A DNA stretch of 64,000 nucleotides, taken from positions 62,001 through 126,000 of the forward strand of contig JANOQJ010000001.1 of NCBI GenBank assembly GCA_031414805.1. The letters run 5' to 3'. The DNA comes from JAAFIW01 sp031414805 (GTDB lineage Bacteria > Pseudomonadota > Gammaproteobacteria > Burkholderiales > Burkholderiaceae_C). The position numbers and the translations under genes were made by a program. Positions within the stretch are counted from its first letter, which is position 1, and every line of letters starts with the position of its first letter. Positions 40,117 through 48,615 of this stretch are shown piece by piece. Under the pieces are notes generated by a model, which was not told where the DNA came from, searched no databases, and saw nothing but the letters and a program-made list of their open reading frames with translations.

Positions 40117-40156
40117 TAGCTCGCTATTGAGATCAAGTTCGCATTAAAGTGCCACG

Positions 40157-40179
40157 AGCCGCCCTTCGGGGCGGTTTTG
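40157..40179 (+). terminator. Terminator of the dienelactone hydrolase gene
   Basis: CCGCCC-TTCG-GGGCGG followed by TTTTGC: a stable tetraloop hairpin 40 bp after the stop. Confidence 0.85.
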
Positions 40180-40249
40180 CTTGGGTGGTTCCCCATACAT
40201 TGCGCCCAGTTCCAGGTTGCCCAATACACTTGCAGCCATTACGCTTTAT

Positions 40250-40311
40250 GAACCAAACCGGCATCCAGCCCTTTAAAAATATGCTCAAGCAGCTATGACT
40301 TTAGTAGCAAT
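40250..40311 (-). repeat. R65 dispersed repeat at the 5' end of the ZIP gene
   Basis: AACCAAACCGGCATCCAGCC, CTTTAAAAATATGCTCAAGC, AGCTATGACTTTAGTAGC. The ATG in AGCTATGACT is the start codon of the next gene. Confidence 0.88.
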
Positions 40312-41122
40312 CATCATCTCCACGCTGGTGGCTGGTATTGGCAGCGTGTGGCTGGCCGCAGGCTTGATGCGCCTGGGCGTGCTGGCTAGCAGCACCGACC
40401 CCACCTCCACCCGTGTGGGCTCGCAGCACCTGCTCAGCCTGGCCGCAGGGGCGCTACTGGCGACGGCTTTTATGCATCTGCTGCCCGAGGCGTTTGAAAG
40501 CCAGGCCGGGGCCAAAGAGCTGTTTGCCACGCTGCTGATTGGGCTGGTGTTTTTCTTCCTGCTCGACAAAGCCGAGCTGTGGCACCACGGGCACGAGCAC
40601 GGGCAAGCGCATGACCATGGGCATGGACACATGCACACACACGAGGGCGGGCACACCCACGCGCCGACGCGCTCCGGCGGCTGGGCCGTGCTCACCGGTG
40701 ACAGCGTGCATTGTTTTGGCGACGGCATCTTGATTGCGTCGGCCTTCATGGCCGATATGCGGCTGGGCCTGGTGGCCGCGCTGGCCGTGCTGGCCCATGA
40801 AGTGCCGCACCACATGGGCGACCTGGTGGTGCTGCGCCAGACCAGCCGCAACCCGAACGTGGCCCTGCTCAAGGTGTCCCTGGCTGGAGCGGTGACCGCG
40901 CTGGGCGGCATCACCGGTTGGGCCCTGGTGGCGCGCCTGAACGACTGGCTGCCCTACTTCCTGGTGGTGGCCAGCAGCAGCTTTGTGTATGTGGCGCTGG
41001 CTGATTTGATTCCCCAGCTGCAAAAGCGCCTGTCAGCCCGCCAGACCGTGGCGCAAATCATCTGGCTAGGCATTGGTATCTTGATGGTGACAGCCGTCAG
41101 CGGGCTGGCGCACGCGCATTGA
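40295..41122 (+). CDS. ZIP-family metal transporter
   Basis: 275 residues with about eight helices. The metal-binding helix motifs are HCFGDGILIASAF (helix 4) and LAVLAHEVPHHMGD (helix 5). A long cytoplasmic loop rich in histidine (about residues 95-125: HHGHEHGQAHDHGHGHMHTH) is typical of zinc-selective ZIPs. It imports divalent metal, probably zinc. The start codon and first residues (MTLVAI) are supplied by an R65 copy; no better start is available downstream before helix 1. Confidence 0.92.
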   Translation: MTLVAIIISTLVAGIGSVWLAAGLMRLGVLASSTDPTSTRVGSQHLLSLAAGALLATAFMHLLPEAFESQAGAKELFATLLIGLVFFFLLDKAELWHHGHEHGQAHDHGHGHMHTHEGGHTHAPTRSGGWAVLTGDSVHCFGDGILIASAFMADMRLGLVAALAVLAHEVPHHMGDLVVLRQTSRNPNVALLKVSLAGAVTALGGITGWALVARLNDWLPYFLVVASSSFVYVALADLIPQLQKRLSARQTVAQIIWLGIGILMVTAVSGLAHAH

Positions 41123-41131
41123 AACAGCGTA

Positions 41132-41163
41132 TTGCTGTCAATGCTGTCATTGACTACAATGAC
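41132..41163 (+). promoter_or_regulatory. Promoter with overlapping operator of the toxin-antitoxin operon
   Basis: TTGCTG at 41132 and TACAAT at 41155 have 17-bp spacing. The palindrome GTCATTG-ACTA-CAATGAC (41146-41163) covers the -10 box. RHH antitoxins repress their own operons at such palindromes, so this is the likely autoregulatory site. Confidence 0.7.
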
Positions 41164-41189
41164 GGCAAACCATCCGCCAGGAATGTCAT

Positions 41190-41459
41190 ATGTCTGTTTT
41201 GACCGTGCGTAACCTTGATCCCGACGTCAAAACCCGTTTGCGTGTGCGTGCTGCCGAGCAAGGCATTGCCATGGAAGAAGCAGTGCGTCAAATTTTGACG
41301 CGGGCAGTGAATGAGCCGATGGCTTCAGCGCCAGCGAATAACGACTTGGGAAGCCGAATTCAGGCACGGTTTGCGGGGCTGTGTGGACGGGGCGGACTGG
41401 TCGTGGCACCTCGCCAAGCCATGCGTACACCGCCATTTGCTGACAACGACGAGGCTTGA
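41190..41459 (+). CDS. FitA-like ribbon-helix-helix antitoxin
   Basis: 89 residues. The N-terminal RHH is MSVLTVRNLDPDVKTRLRVR followed by AAEQGIAMEEAVRQIL, the usual FitA/VapB pattern. The C-terminal half would wrap the toxin. AGGAATGTCAT precedes the start. The toxin gene begins 33 bp after its stop. It probably neutralises the PIN toxin and represses the operon at the upstream palindrome. Confidence 0.9.
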   Translation: MSVLTVRNLDPDVKTRLRVRAAEQGIAMEEAVRQILTRAVNEPMASAPANNDLGSRIQARFAGLCGRGGLVVAPRQAMRTPPFADNDEA

Positions 41460-41492
41460 GCTGGTGGCCATGAATTTTTGGAAGCCCCTGCG

Positions 41493-41912
41493 ATGTACTT
41501 GATTGATACCAACGTCATCTCCGAGCTGACCAAGCCCGCGCCCAACCCTGGCGTACTGGCCTGGTTTGCGAATACGCCGGTACAAAACATCTACATCAGC
41601 GCTGTCACCTTGTGCGAAATGCAGCTGGGCTTGGCCCTGCTGCCCGCTGGCAAGCGACGCGACGCGCTGTATATCGCCATCGAGGCATTGGTACAGGAAG
41701 ACTTCGCCAAGCGGTGTTTGAATGTCGACGTACGTTGCGCAGCGCCGTACGGCAAGTTGGCCGCCTCGCGACAGCAGCAGGGCCGCCCCTGCAGCACCGA
41801 GGACGCGATGATCGCCTCGATTGCGTTGGCAAACCAAAAGACCCTGGTCACGCGCAACATCAAAGACTTTCAAGGGATCACAGGCCTGTTGCTGCTTAAC
41901 CCCTGGGGTTAA
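41493..41912 (+). CDS. PIN-domain RNase toxin, VapC/FitB type
   Basis: 139 residues from the ATG at 41493 (MYLIDTNVISELTKP). The acidic PIN residues are D5, the glutamate in TLCEMQLG, the aspartate in STEDAMIASIA and the one in TRNIKDFQG. Such toxins cleave RNA, often tRNA or rRNA, and are held by the adjacent antitoxin. All active-site acids are present, so the toxin appears functional. Confidence 0.92.
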   Translation: MYLIDTNVISELTKPAPNPGVLAWFANTPVQNIYISAVTLCEMQLGLALLPAGKRRDALYIAIEALVQEDFAKRCLNVDVRCAAPYGKLAASRQQQGRPCSTEDAMIASIALANQKTLVTRNIKDFQGITGLLLLNPWG

Positions 41913-41998
41913 AGGGTACGGCTGAACAACCGTCCCACACCCGTCACACCCCACGGGCAACATCTAGTCCAGACGCTTTGCTTTTTCCAACCGACACC

Positions 41999-42742
41999 AT
42001 GACCCAACCGACCCGCAGCCTGCCCCTACAAGGTGCCACCAACTTTCGTGATCTGGGTGGCTACACCGGCTACCAGGGCCGCCCCGTGCGCTGGCGCAAG
42101 TTGTTTCGCTCGGACCACCTGGGTGCACTCACCCCGGAAGACCTGGCCCTGTTGCAGCCCTTGGGCCTGAGCCGGGTGTATGACTTTCGCGGCAAAGAAG
42201 AGCGCTCCTGGCAACCCAGCCGCCTGCCCGGCGCACCTGTGCAGTCGTTGGCCATCGAGCCCACCGTCGTGCAGCGGCTCGCCGCGCACGTGGCGGGCGG
42301 CACGGTGCCCACCGGCGCCGACACGGTGGCCATGATGAACCACACCTACCGCGCCTTTGTGCAGCACAACGCGCCCCAGTTCACCCAGCTGTTTACGCAA
42401 ATTCTGCAAGCCGACGCGCCCCTGGTCTTCCACTGCACGGCAGGCAAAGACCGCACGGGTCTTGCTGCCGCCTTGCTGCTGCATGCCCTGGGTGTGGATG
42501 GCGAGGTGGTGATGCAAGACTATTTGCTGACCAACCAGCTCTACAAAGTGCCGGCTCTGTACGCCAGCCCCCTGCCCACCGAGGTTTCTCGCGTGCTGTG
42601 GGGTGTGCAGCCAGAGTTTTTGCAGGCCGCGTTTGAGGCAATGGATGCCGACTTTGGTGGCCTGGATGGCTACCTGGAAAAAGGCCTGGGGCTGGATGCA
42701 GCGCAGCGGGAGAAGCTACGGGCCATGTATCTGGAAACCTGA
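41999..42742 (+). CDS. Tyrosine-protein phosphatase, IphP/Y_phosphatase3 type
   Basis: 247 residues from the ATG at 41999. GATNFRDLGGYTGYQGRPVR opens the domain and the CX5R loop is FHCTAGKDRTG. This family includes IphP and the mycobacterial PtpB and can act on phosphotyrosine and phosphoinositides. No signal peptide is seen, so it is probably cytoplasmic. A single gene. The target is unknown. Confidence 0.9.
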   Translation: MTQPTRSLPLQGATNFRDLGGYTGYQGRPVRWRKLFRSDHLGALTPEDLALLQPLGLSRVYDFRGKEERSWQPSRLPGAPVQSLAIEPTVVQRLAAHVAGGTVPTGADTVAMMNHTYRAFVQHNAPQFTQLFTQILQADAPLVFHCTAGKDRTGLAAALLLHALGVDGEVVMQDYLLTNQLYKVPALYASPLPTEVSRVLWGVQPEFLQAAFEAMDADFGGLDGYLEKGLGLDAAQREKLRAMYLET

Positions 42743-42743
42743 G

Positions 42744-42806
42744 TTTGCTATTTAAATAGCAGCTGGTTGAGCAATATTGATAAGGGCTGCAAGGGGTTTT
42801 TACTAG
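42744..42806 (+). repeat. R65 dispersed repeat, between convergent genes
   Basis: TTTGCTATTTAAATAGCAGC, TGGTTGAGCAATATTGATAA, then GGGCTGCAAGG. It fills the whole spacer between two convergent stop codons. Confidence 0.88.
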
Positions 42807-43685
42807 CTAACCGCGCTCTACCGGCCGCGCCGCATCGCCACACCAATCGCTCCAACTGCCCGCATAAAGCGCCGTGGCCGGGTAGCCTGCAATCTGCATG
42901 GCCAGCAGGTTGGGCACCGCGCTCACGCCGCTGCCGCAGTGGTGCACCACACCGGCCGGGTCGCGACCCGCCAGCAGGGCGTCGAACTCGGCACGCAGCA
43001 CCGCGGCGGGCTTGAATTTGCCGTCTGCGCCGATGTTGTCGGCAAACGGGCGATTCAGCGCTCCGGGGATGTGGCCCGCCACCGGGTCCAAGGGCTCCAC
43101 TTCACCACGGAAACGCGGGCCACCGCGGGCGTCGATGATGGTTTGTGTGGCTTGCCCGAGTTGCGCCAGGATATCGTTGGCCGCTATTAATTTCATAGCT
43201 GCTTGAGCAGTATCTATAAGGGCTGTTGGCCCTTTTGCCTGTAAATCGTCATTTTCGGCAGCCCCATGGGCTACCGCCCCACCCGACGCCTGCCAGGCCT
43301 GCAGCCCGCCGTCCAGCACGGCCACCGCGTCGTGTCCCAGCCATTTGAGCATCCACCACAGGCGGCCACAGTAGTTGGCACCCTGGCGGTCGTACACCAC
43401 GGCTTGCACATCTGGCGTGAAACCCGTGGCCGCCAGCCAGCGGGCAAACGCCTCGCGAGTGGGCAGTGGGTGGCGTCCGCCCGATGCGGTGGAACCGCCG
43501 TTTTTCTCGCTCAGGTCACGGTTCAAATCAACATACATAGCGCCTGCGATGTGCACGTCCTCGAATTGCTGCGCACCCGCCTCGGGGTTCATCAGGTCGA
43601 AGCTGCAGTCAAAAACCCGCACCGGCTTACCGCTGGCGTGCAGCGCCTGGAGTTGTTCAACAGAAATCAGGGTGGTGTAAATCAT
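42807..43685 (-). CDS. sseA: Sulfurtransferase (3-mercaptopyruvate / thiosulfate type)
   Basis: 292 residues, two rhodanese domains. The first has FDCSFDLMNPEAGAQQF and HIAGAMYVDLNRDLS; the second carries the active cysteine in VVHHCGSGVSA. The linker between the domains (about residues 155-170, ALIDTAQAAMKLIAAN) is encoded by an in-frame R65 copy, so the protein is about 15 residues longer there than usual. Active-loop residues CGSGVS favour mercaptopyruvate sulfurtransferase, but thiosulfate use cannot be ruled out. It is last of a probable three-gene run with the DMT transporter and DUF2059 genes. Confidence 0.9.
   Translation of the reverse strand: MIYTTLISVEQLQALHASGKPVRVFDCSFDLMNPEAGAQQFEDVHIAGAMYVDLNRDLSEKNGGSTASGGRHPLPTREAFARWLAATGFTPDVQAVVYDRQGANYCGRLWWMLKWLGHDAVAVLDGGLQAWQASGGAVAHGAAENDDLQAKGPTALIDTAQAAMKLIAANDILAQLGQATQTIIDARGGPRFRGEVEPLDPVAGHIPGALNRPFADNIGADGKFKPAAVLRAEFDALLAGRDPAGVVHHCGSGVSAVPNLLAMQIAGYPATALYAGSWSDWCGDAARPVERG
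43183..43248 (+). repeat. R65 dispersed repeat inside sseA
   Basis: GCTATTAATTTCATAGCTGC, TTGAGCAGTATCTATAAGGG, CTGTTGGCCCTTTTGCC. A full-length copy in frame on the opposite strand, located in the interdomain linker. Confidence 0.92.
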
Positions 43686-43702
43686 GGTCCGTCCTTGTCA
43701 AT

Positions 43703-44614
43703 TCAGTGTTCTTCAGCCGGCGCCTTCGGTACGGCCCGGGCCCGCAATGCGGTCGCACCCACGCCGCTGGCCACGATCAATGCCATGCCCGCCCAGCCGA
43801 TCAACGGAATGTCATCGTCAAACAGCAGCACGCTGTACAGGCTGCCAAAAACAATGCCCGAGTATTGCAGGCTGGCTACCACCAGGGTGGCCCCGTGGCT
43901 GTAAGCGCGCGTCATGCACAGCTGCCCCAGCGAAGCCAGCAGGCCCAGTGGAATCAGCCACAGCCAATGTTGCCAATGGTCTGCCGTGGGCGCTGGCGAC
44001 GTACCGGCCACCACCATGCCCAGCCCACCGGCCACCGCGGAGCCCACCGCAAAGTAAAACACCGTGCGTGCCTCCGGCTCGCCTAATTTACCCAGGGCCA
44101 TCACCTGCATGTAGGCAAACGCCGCGCCCAGGCCCGAAAGCAGGCCAATCAAGCCAGCAAACATCTGGTCGGGGTTCAACGTCGGGCGCAGCAGCATGAC
44201 CACGCCCACAAAACCCGCCAGCACGGTCACCACCAGCGGCCCCTGCGTGAGGGGTTTCGAGTCCGAGCGCAGCGGGTTCCAGGCCAGCAGCGCGCCACCC
44301 ACCAGAAACGCCGCAATCCACACACTGCTCATGTAGTTCAAGGTCATCGCAGTGGCCAGCGGCAGCTTGCCAATCGCATAAAACCACGCCCCCAGCGACA
44401 TCACCCCCACCAGGCTACGCCACGCGTGCATGCCCGGGTACCGCGTGGCCAGCGCCACATGCTGCGAGCGGGCCAACAGCCACATAAAGAGCATGCCCAG
44501 CAAGCCCCGGTAAAACACCAACTCGGCGCTGTTGAAGTGGGCCGAAGCAAATTTGACGCAAACCGCCATGGTTGCGAAGAAAAACGCGGCCAGGAGCATC
44601 CACAGGGCTTGCAT
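43703..44614 (-). CDS. DMT-superfamily transporter (EamA type)
   Basis: 303 residues with ten hydrophobic helices in two EamA repeats (MLLAAFFFATMAVCVKFASA at the start; a later ALIVASGVGATALRARAV). It resembles RhaT/YdcZ-like metabolite exporters; the substrate is not known. It lies 17 bp before sseA and 20 bp after the DUF2059 gene, all on the same strand, so an operon is likely. Confidence 0.88.
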   Translation of the reverse strand: MQALWMLLAAFFFATMAVCVKFASAHFNSAELVFYRGLLGMLFMWLLARSQHVALATRYPGMHAWRSLVGVMSLGAWFYAIGKLPLATAMTLNYMSSVWIAAFLVGGALLAWNPLRSDSKPLTQGPLVVTVLAGFVGVVMLLRPTLNPDQMFAGLIGLLSGLGAAFAYMQVMALGKLGEPEARTVFYFAVGSAVAGGLGMVVAGTSPAPTADHWQHWLWLIPLGLLASLGQLCMTRAYSHGATLVVASLQYSGIVFGSLYSVLLFDDDIPLIGWAGMALIVASGVGATALRARAVPKAPAEEH

Positions 44615-44634
44615 ACGAACGCCCCCGGGCTCTC

Positions 44635-45321
44635 TTACTTGCTCGCCGCCTTCGCTGGTGGCTTGGCTGCTGCAGGCGCCGGTGCTGCTGCTGGAGGCTC
44701 TACACCCAGGCGCTTGCCCACCGTGGCTTCCAGGGCTTTGACTTTGGGTTCGATGCTGCTGCGGGTCTCCGCCACCAGTTTGTCGAGCAGGGCGTTTTGC
44801 ATGTCGCCGCCCATTTGCTGGAATTTGGTGTACGCCGCTGACTCAAGCACCACGATGATTTGCTTGAGCTCGTCTTCGGTGAACTTGTCTTCGATCATGG
44901 GGCCGATGGTGGTGGGGGCCAGTTTCAGGGCGCGGGCTTGCACCAGAGGCACGGCGTCGTCTACATATTTTTTGGCGTCAGCGCGAATGTCTTTGGCCGT
45001 GGCGGCCTGTTTGTCGGCAGGCACGCGCTGGCTGATCGCCTGGCCTGCACGCTCCAGGATGACGGCAGCGGGTTGCTCGGCCAGATTGCGCGCCACAAAT
45101 TCAATGGACGGTGCCTGCAGTTTGAGGATGCGGGCGACCAGCTCTTTTTTGGCGGGCGTGGACGGGGCTGCGGCTGGTGCTGCAGGGGCAGAGCTGGCGG
45201 CTGTGGCAGGCGCTGCGGTGGGCGTGCCCTGCGCGAGAGCGGTGCCGGCAGATAAGGCGAGTGTGAGTGCAAGTGCCGTCAGACGAGGCAGGGAGTGGCG
45301 GGCGCGGGTGTGGATTTGCAT
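44635..45321 (-). CDS. DUF2059-domain exported protein
   Basis: 228 residues. A signal peptide (LTALALTLALSAGTALAQ) is followed by an Ala/Pro linker to about residue 57. The DUF2059 helical domain then covers KELVARILKLQAPSIEFVAR and FTEDELKQIIVVLESAAYTK. The tail is again Ala/Pro/Lys-rich (PPAAAPAPAAAKPPAKAASK). The function of DUF2059 is unknown; the protein is probably periplasmic. Confidence 0.85.
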   Translation of the reverse strand: MQIHTRARHSLPRLTALALTLALSAGTALAQGTPTAAPATAASSAPAAPAAAPSTPAKKELVARILKLQAPSIEFVARNLAEQPAAVILERAGQAISQRVPADKQAATAKDIRADAKKYVDDAVPLVQARALKLAPTTIGPMIEDKFTEDELKQIIVVLESAAYTKFQQMGGDMQNALLDKLVAETRSSIEPKVKALEATVGKRLGVEPPAAAPAPAAAKPPAKAASK

Positions 45322-45390
45322 GGTTTGTGTGAGGTGATGAAAAGGAAAAGGAAGCAGAAAAGAAAAGGCGAGGTGCGCCGAGCGTGAAGT

Positions 45391-45450
45391 GCTATAGGTT
45401 TAATAGCTGCTTGAGCTTATTTTATAAGCACTGGCTGCGGTTTTGATGCA
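45391..45450 (+). repeat. R65 dispersed repeat, intergenic copy
   Basis: GCTATAGGTTTAATAGCTGC, TTGAGCTTATTTTATAAGCA, CTGGCTGCGGTTTTGATGCA, between lolA and the DUF2059 gene. The remaining gap (45322-45547) shows no gene. Confidence 0.85.
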
Positions 45451-45547
45451 TGAAAGAAACTGTTCGCAACCGAGCAAACGGCGACGCGTTCGGGTCGGGA
45501 TAGGCCAAGAGGTTCCCTGAGGCCTTCCTGGGTACCTGGGTTTCTGT

Positions 45548-46201
45548 TCAGGGCTTCACCACGTCCGCGCCCAAAGGGGGTTTGAACTGGAAGCTTGCCG
45601 CAGGCAGGCTGGGGTTGATCTCCAGCTTGCTGAAGCTGAGCACGGAGCGCTGACCAAAGCTGTCTTGTATTTCCAGTGCGGCCAATTGGTCGCCACGCAG
45701 GCCAATACGCACGCTTTGCAACTGGCCGTCTTTGGCTTTGGGCGTGGCCTGCACCCACTGCAGGCCGTCTTTGTCGGGCGCGGCTTGCAGGACGAAGTCT
45801 TTTTGCAGGGCGGCCAGATTGGGAGCCGAGGCAATGAGCGCAGCCGGGGTGCTGCCGAGTGCGTCAGCCTGTTTGCGCTGGGTCACCTGGTTCAAATCCA
45901 CGTCGTACAGCCACAGAGTCTGGCCATCGGCCACGATGCTTTGCTCAAACGGTTTTTTGTACAGAAAGCTGAAGCGGCTGGGCCGGGAAAAAGCGAAGGT
46001 GCCCGACGAGGTTTTGCTGCGTGCGGCCTGACCGTCTTTGGGCGGAGCCGTCACGACCTGGGTGAACTCAGCACGGCCTGATTGCGCGGTCTGGATGAAG
46101 GTTTCCAAGCCTTTCAGGCCATCAGCCCTTGCAAATATTGCTGAACCAGCTATTAAATAAATAGCAAACGAATGTTTCAAAAATGTTTTCACAGTGGTCA
46201 C
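45548..46201 (-). CDS. lolA: Outer-membrane lipoprotein carrier protein LolA
   Basis: 217 residues from a GTG at 46201 overlapping the ftsK stop; a GTG at 46192 is a second candidate. The mature protein shows DGLKGLETFIQTAQSGRAEF, the GTFAFSRPSRFSFLYKKPFE hydrophobic-cavity strand and LWLYDVDLNQVTQRK, as in LolA. It carries lipoproteins across the periplasm from LolCDE to LolB. The signal peptide is unusual: its core and cleavage site (FAIYLIAGSAIFARA) are encoded by an R65 repeat whose usual TGA is TCA here. ftsK-lolA order is conserved in many proteobacteria. Confidence 0.95.
   Translation of the reverse strand: MTTVKTFLKHSFAIYLIAGSAIFARADGLKGLETFIQTAQSGRAEFTQVVTAPPKDGQAARSKTSSGTFAFSRPSRFSFLYKKPFEQSIVADGQTLWLYDVDLNQVTQRKQADALGSTPAALIASAPNLAALQKDFVLQAAPDKDGLQWVQATPKAKDGQLQSVRIGLRGDQLAALEIQDSFGQRSVLSFSKLEINPSLPAASFQFKPPLGADVVKP
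46112..46172 (-). repeat. R65 dispersed repeat encoding the lolA signal peptide
   Basis: On the minus strand: GCTATTTATTTAATAGCTGG, TTCAGCAATATTTGCAAGGG, CTGATGGCCTGAAAGGCTTG. It aligns along its full length with the consensus and is in frame. Confidence 0.92.
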
Positions 46202-48555
46202 TCCCCACGGCCAGGTACCAAAATTTCGCGCTGACCCCGACCATTCATGGCCGAGACCAGGCCCGCTTTTTCCATCGCCTCCAGCAGGTTGGCCGCTTTG
46301 TTGTAGCCAATGCTCAGATGGCGCTGTACGAGTGAAATACTGGCCTTTTGGTTCTTGAGCACGATGTCCACGGCTCGGTCATACATCGCATCTTTTTCGC
46401 CGCTACCCGCTTCGCCGCCGGGTATGTCGCCGTCTTCACCGTCCACCGAGCCGCCTTCCAGCACGCCGTCGATGTAGTTAGGCTCGCCGCCTTGTTCTTT
46501 CAAGTAGGCCACCACGCGGTGAACCTCTTCGTCGCTCACAAAGGCGCCGTGCACGCGCACCGGCAAGCCCGTGCCGCTGGGCATGTACAGCATGTCGCCC
46601 ATGCCCAACAGGGCTTCGGCACCCATCTGGTCCAGGATGGTGCGGCTGTCGATCTTGCTGGAGACCTGGAAGGCAATGCGGGTCGGAATGTTGGCTTTGA
46701 TCAAGCCGGTGATCACGTCCACGCTGGGCCGCTGGGTCGCCAAAATCAGGTGAATGCCCGCTGCACGTGCTTTTTGGGCCAACCGGGCGATCAGCTCTTC
46801 AATCTTCTTGCCCACCACCATCATCAGGTCGGCCAACTCGTCAATCACCACCACAATGTGTGGCAGCCGCTCAAGCGGTTCGGGGCTGTCGGGCGTGAGG
46901 CTGAACGGGTTGTAGATGAACTGCTCGCGGCTCTTGGCTTCGTCAATCTTGGCGTTGAAACCGGCCAGGTTGCGCACGCCCATTTTGCTGAGCAATTTGT
47001 AACGCCGCTCCATCTCCATCACACACCAGTTCAGGCCGTTGGCAGCCTGCTTCATGTCGGTCACCACGGGGGCCAGCAAGTGCGGAATGCCCTCGTAGAC
47101 GCTCATCTCCAGCATCTTGGGGTCGATCATCAGCAGGCGCACATCGCGGGCTTCGGCCTTGTACAACAGCGACAAAATCATGGCGTTGATACCCACCGAT
47201 TTGCCCGAGCCGGTGGTACCGGCCACCAGCACGTGGGGCATCTTGGCCAGGTCGGCCACGATGGGGTTGCCAATGATGTCTTTGCCCAGGCCCATGGTGA
47301 GCAGCGACTTGGCTTCGTTGTAGACCTGCGAGCCCAGAATTTCGCTGAGTTTGATGGTCTGGCGCTTGGCGTTGGGTAATTCAAGCGCCATGTAATTTTT
47401 GCCAGGAATGGTTTCCACCACGCGAATGGACACCAGGCTGAGCGAACGCGCCAGGTCTTTGGCCAGGCCCACAATTTGTGAGCCTTTCACCCCCGTGGCA
47501 GGCTCAATTTCGTAGCGTGTGATTACCGGGCCCGGCTGGGCCAGCACCACGCGCACGGTCACGCCAAAGTCCTTGAGCTTTTTCTCGATCAGGCGGCTGG
47601 TCATCTCCAGCGTTTCGGGAGACACGGTCTCCTGGCGGGTCTGCGCGCCGTCCAGCAGGTCCACCTGCGGCAGCTTGCTGTCAGGCAGCTCGGTGAACAG
47701 GGGTTTTTGCCGTTCTTTCACCACACGGGCGCTCTTGGGCACGTCGATAAACGTGGGTTCAATTTGCAACGGTACCGGGTGGTGCACCTCAATTTCTACC
47801 CGTTCTTCCTGCACCACCTCTTCGCGCTCACGTGCCGCACGCTGGCCCACCACCAGGTCTTGCGCACGTTCGCGCTGCTGGCGCTGGGTCTTCCACAAAC
47901 CCTCGATGCGCCCACCCAGGCGCTCGGCCAGATGGCTCCAGGAAAAGCCAAACACCCAGGCGCTGCTGACCACCACCAGCACCAGAAAGATCAGGCCCGA
48001 ACCCATGAAGCCCAACCACTTCACGCCCAGCTGGCCCATCCAGAAGCCCAAAGCGCCGCCGGCATGACCGGGAAGCAATGACTCGAAGCGGTGCAAGCGC
48101 GACCATTCCAGGCCGGTGCTGGCCACCAGCAACACCGCCAAACCCAGCGCAAATGCCATGGCCGAGCGACGACTTGCGGTGTCTGTGACGCTCTGCGGTT
48201 CGCCCGCACGCATCCACCTTGCCAGTCGGCTGAGCCAGGCGCGCACCCCCGCCGCAAAACACCACCAAACCGACAGCCCCAGGCTGAAGTAACCCACATC
48301 TGCCACCCAGGCGCCCAGACGTCCGCCCCAATTGCGCAAAGGCCCGCCGACCCCAGATGTGGACCAGCCGGGGTCTTGGCCCGCGTAGGTGAGCAAGGCG
48401 AGCAGCCAGAACAACAACAGCGCCGCGCCCACGAGCAACACGAGTTCCTGTGCAAAGTAACTGGCGCGGCTGGGGGGCGCTGGGGACGCAGCAGCGCCCG
48501 TCGCGCTGTCGGTGCGGTGATGGGCTGATTGGAGGGTGTGCAGGGTGTAGGTCAT
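46198..48555 (-). CDS. ftsK: DNA translocase FtsK
   Basis: 785 residues from the ATG at 48555; a TTG 12 bp upstream is also in frame. Four N-terminal membrane helices lie within about residues 35-190, followed by a short charged linker (to about 290). The motor has Walker A GTTGSGKSVG, Walker B VVVIDELADLMMV and the FtsK box region LILATQRPSVDVITG. The C-terminal winged-helix gamma domain is MYDRAVDIVLKNQKASISLV and YNKAANLLEAMEKAGLVS. It couples division with chromosome dimer resolution by XerCD at dif. The linker is short compared with E. coli FtsK. It overlaps lolA by 4 bp. Confidence 0.97.
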   Translation of the reverse strand: MTYTLHTLQSAHHRTDSATGAAASPAPPSRASYFAQELVLLVGAALLLFWLLALLTYAGQDPGWSTSGVGGPLRNWGGRLGAWVADVGYFSLGLSVWWCFAAGVRAWLSRLARWMRAGEPQSVTDTASRRSAMAFALGLAVLLVASTGLEWSRLHRFESLLPGHAGGALGFWMGQLGVKWLGFMGSGLIFLVLVVVSSAWVFGFSWSHLAERLGGRIEGLWKTQRQQRERAQDLVVGQRAAREREEVVQEERVEIEVHHPVPLQIEPTFIDVPKSARVVKERQKPLFTELPDSKLPQVDLLDGAQTRQETVSPETLEMTSRLIEKKLKDFGVTVRVVLAQPGPVITRYEIEPATGVKGSQIVGLAKDLARSLSLVSIRVVETIPGKNYMALELPNAKRQTIKLSEILGSQVYNEAKSLLTMGLGKDIIGNPIVADLAKMPHVLVAGTTGSGKSVGINAMILSLLYKAEARDVRLLMIDPKMLEMSVYEGIPHLLAPVVTDMKQAANGLNWCVMEMERRYKLLSKMGVRNLAGFNAKIDEAKSREQFIYNPFSLTPDSPEPLERLPHIVVVIDELADLMMVVGKKIEELIARLAQKARAAGIHLILATQRPSVDVITGLIKANIPTRIAFQVSSKIDSRTILDQMGAEALLGMGDMLYMPSGTGLPVRVHGAFVSDEEVHRVVAYLKEQGGEPNYIDGVLEGGSVDGEDGDIPGGEAGSGEKDAMYDRAVDIVLKNQKASISLVQRHLSIGYNKAANLLEAMEKAGLVSAMNGRGQREILVPGRGE

Positions 48556-48615
48556 AACCGGCGGCAAGCTTACCGGATGACCGGGCTGTGCCCTGGATGC
48601 AGGGCTGGGGCTACG

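Noticed and set aside
45885..45905. tRNA-like GGTTCAAATCC segment
   Set aside because: It is part of the lolA coding sequence and has no matching stems.
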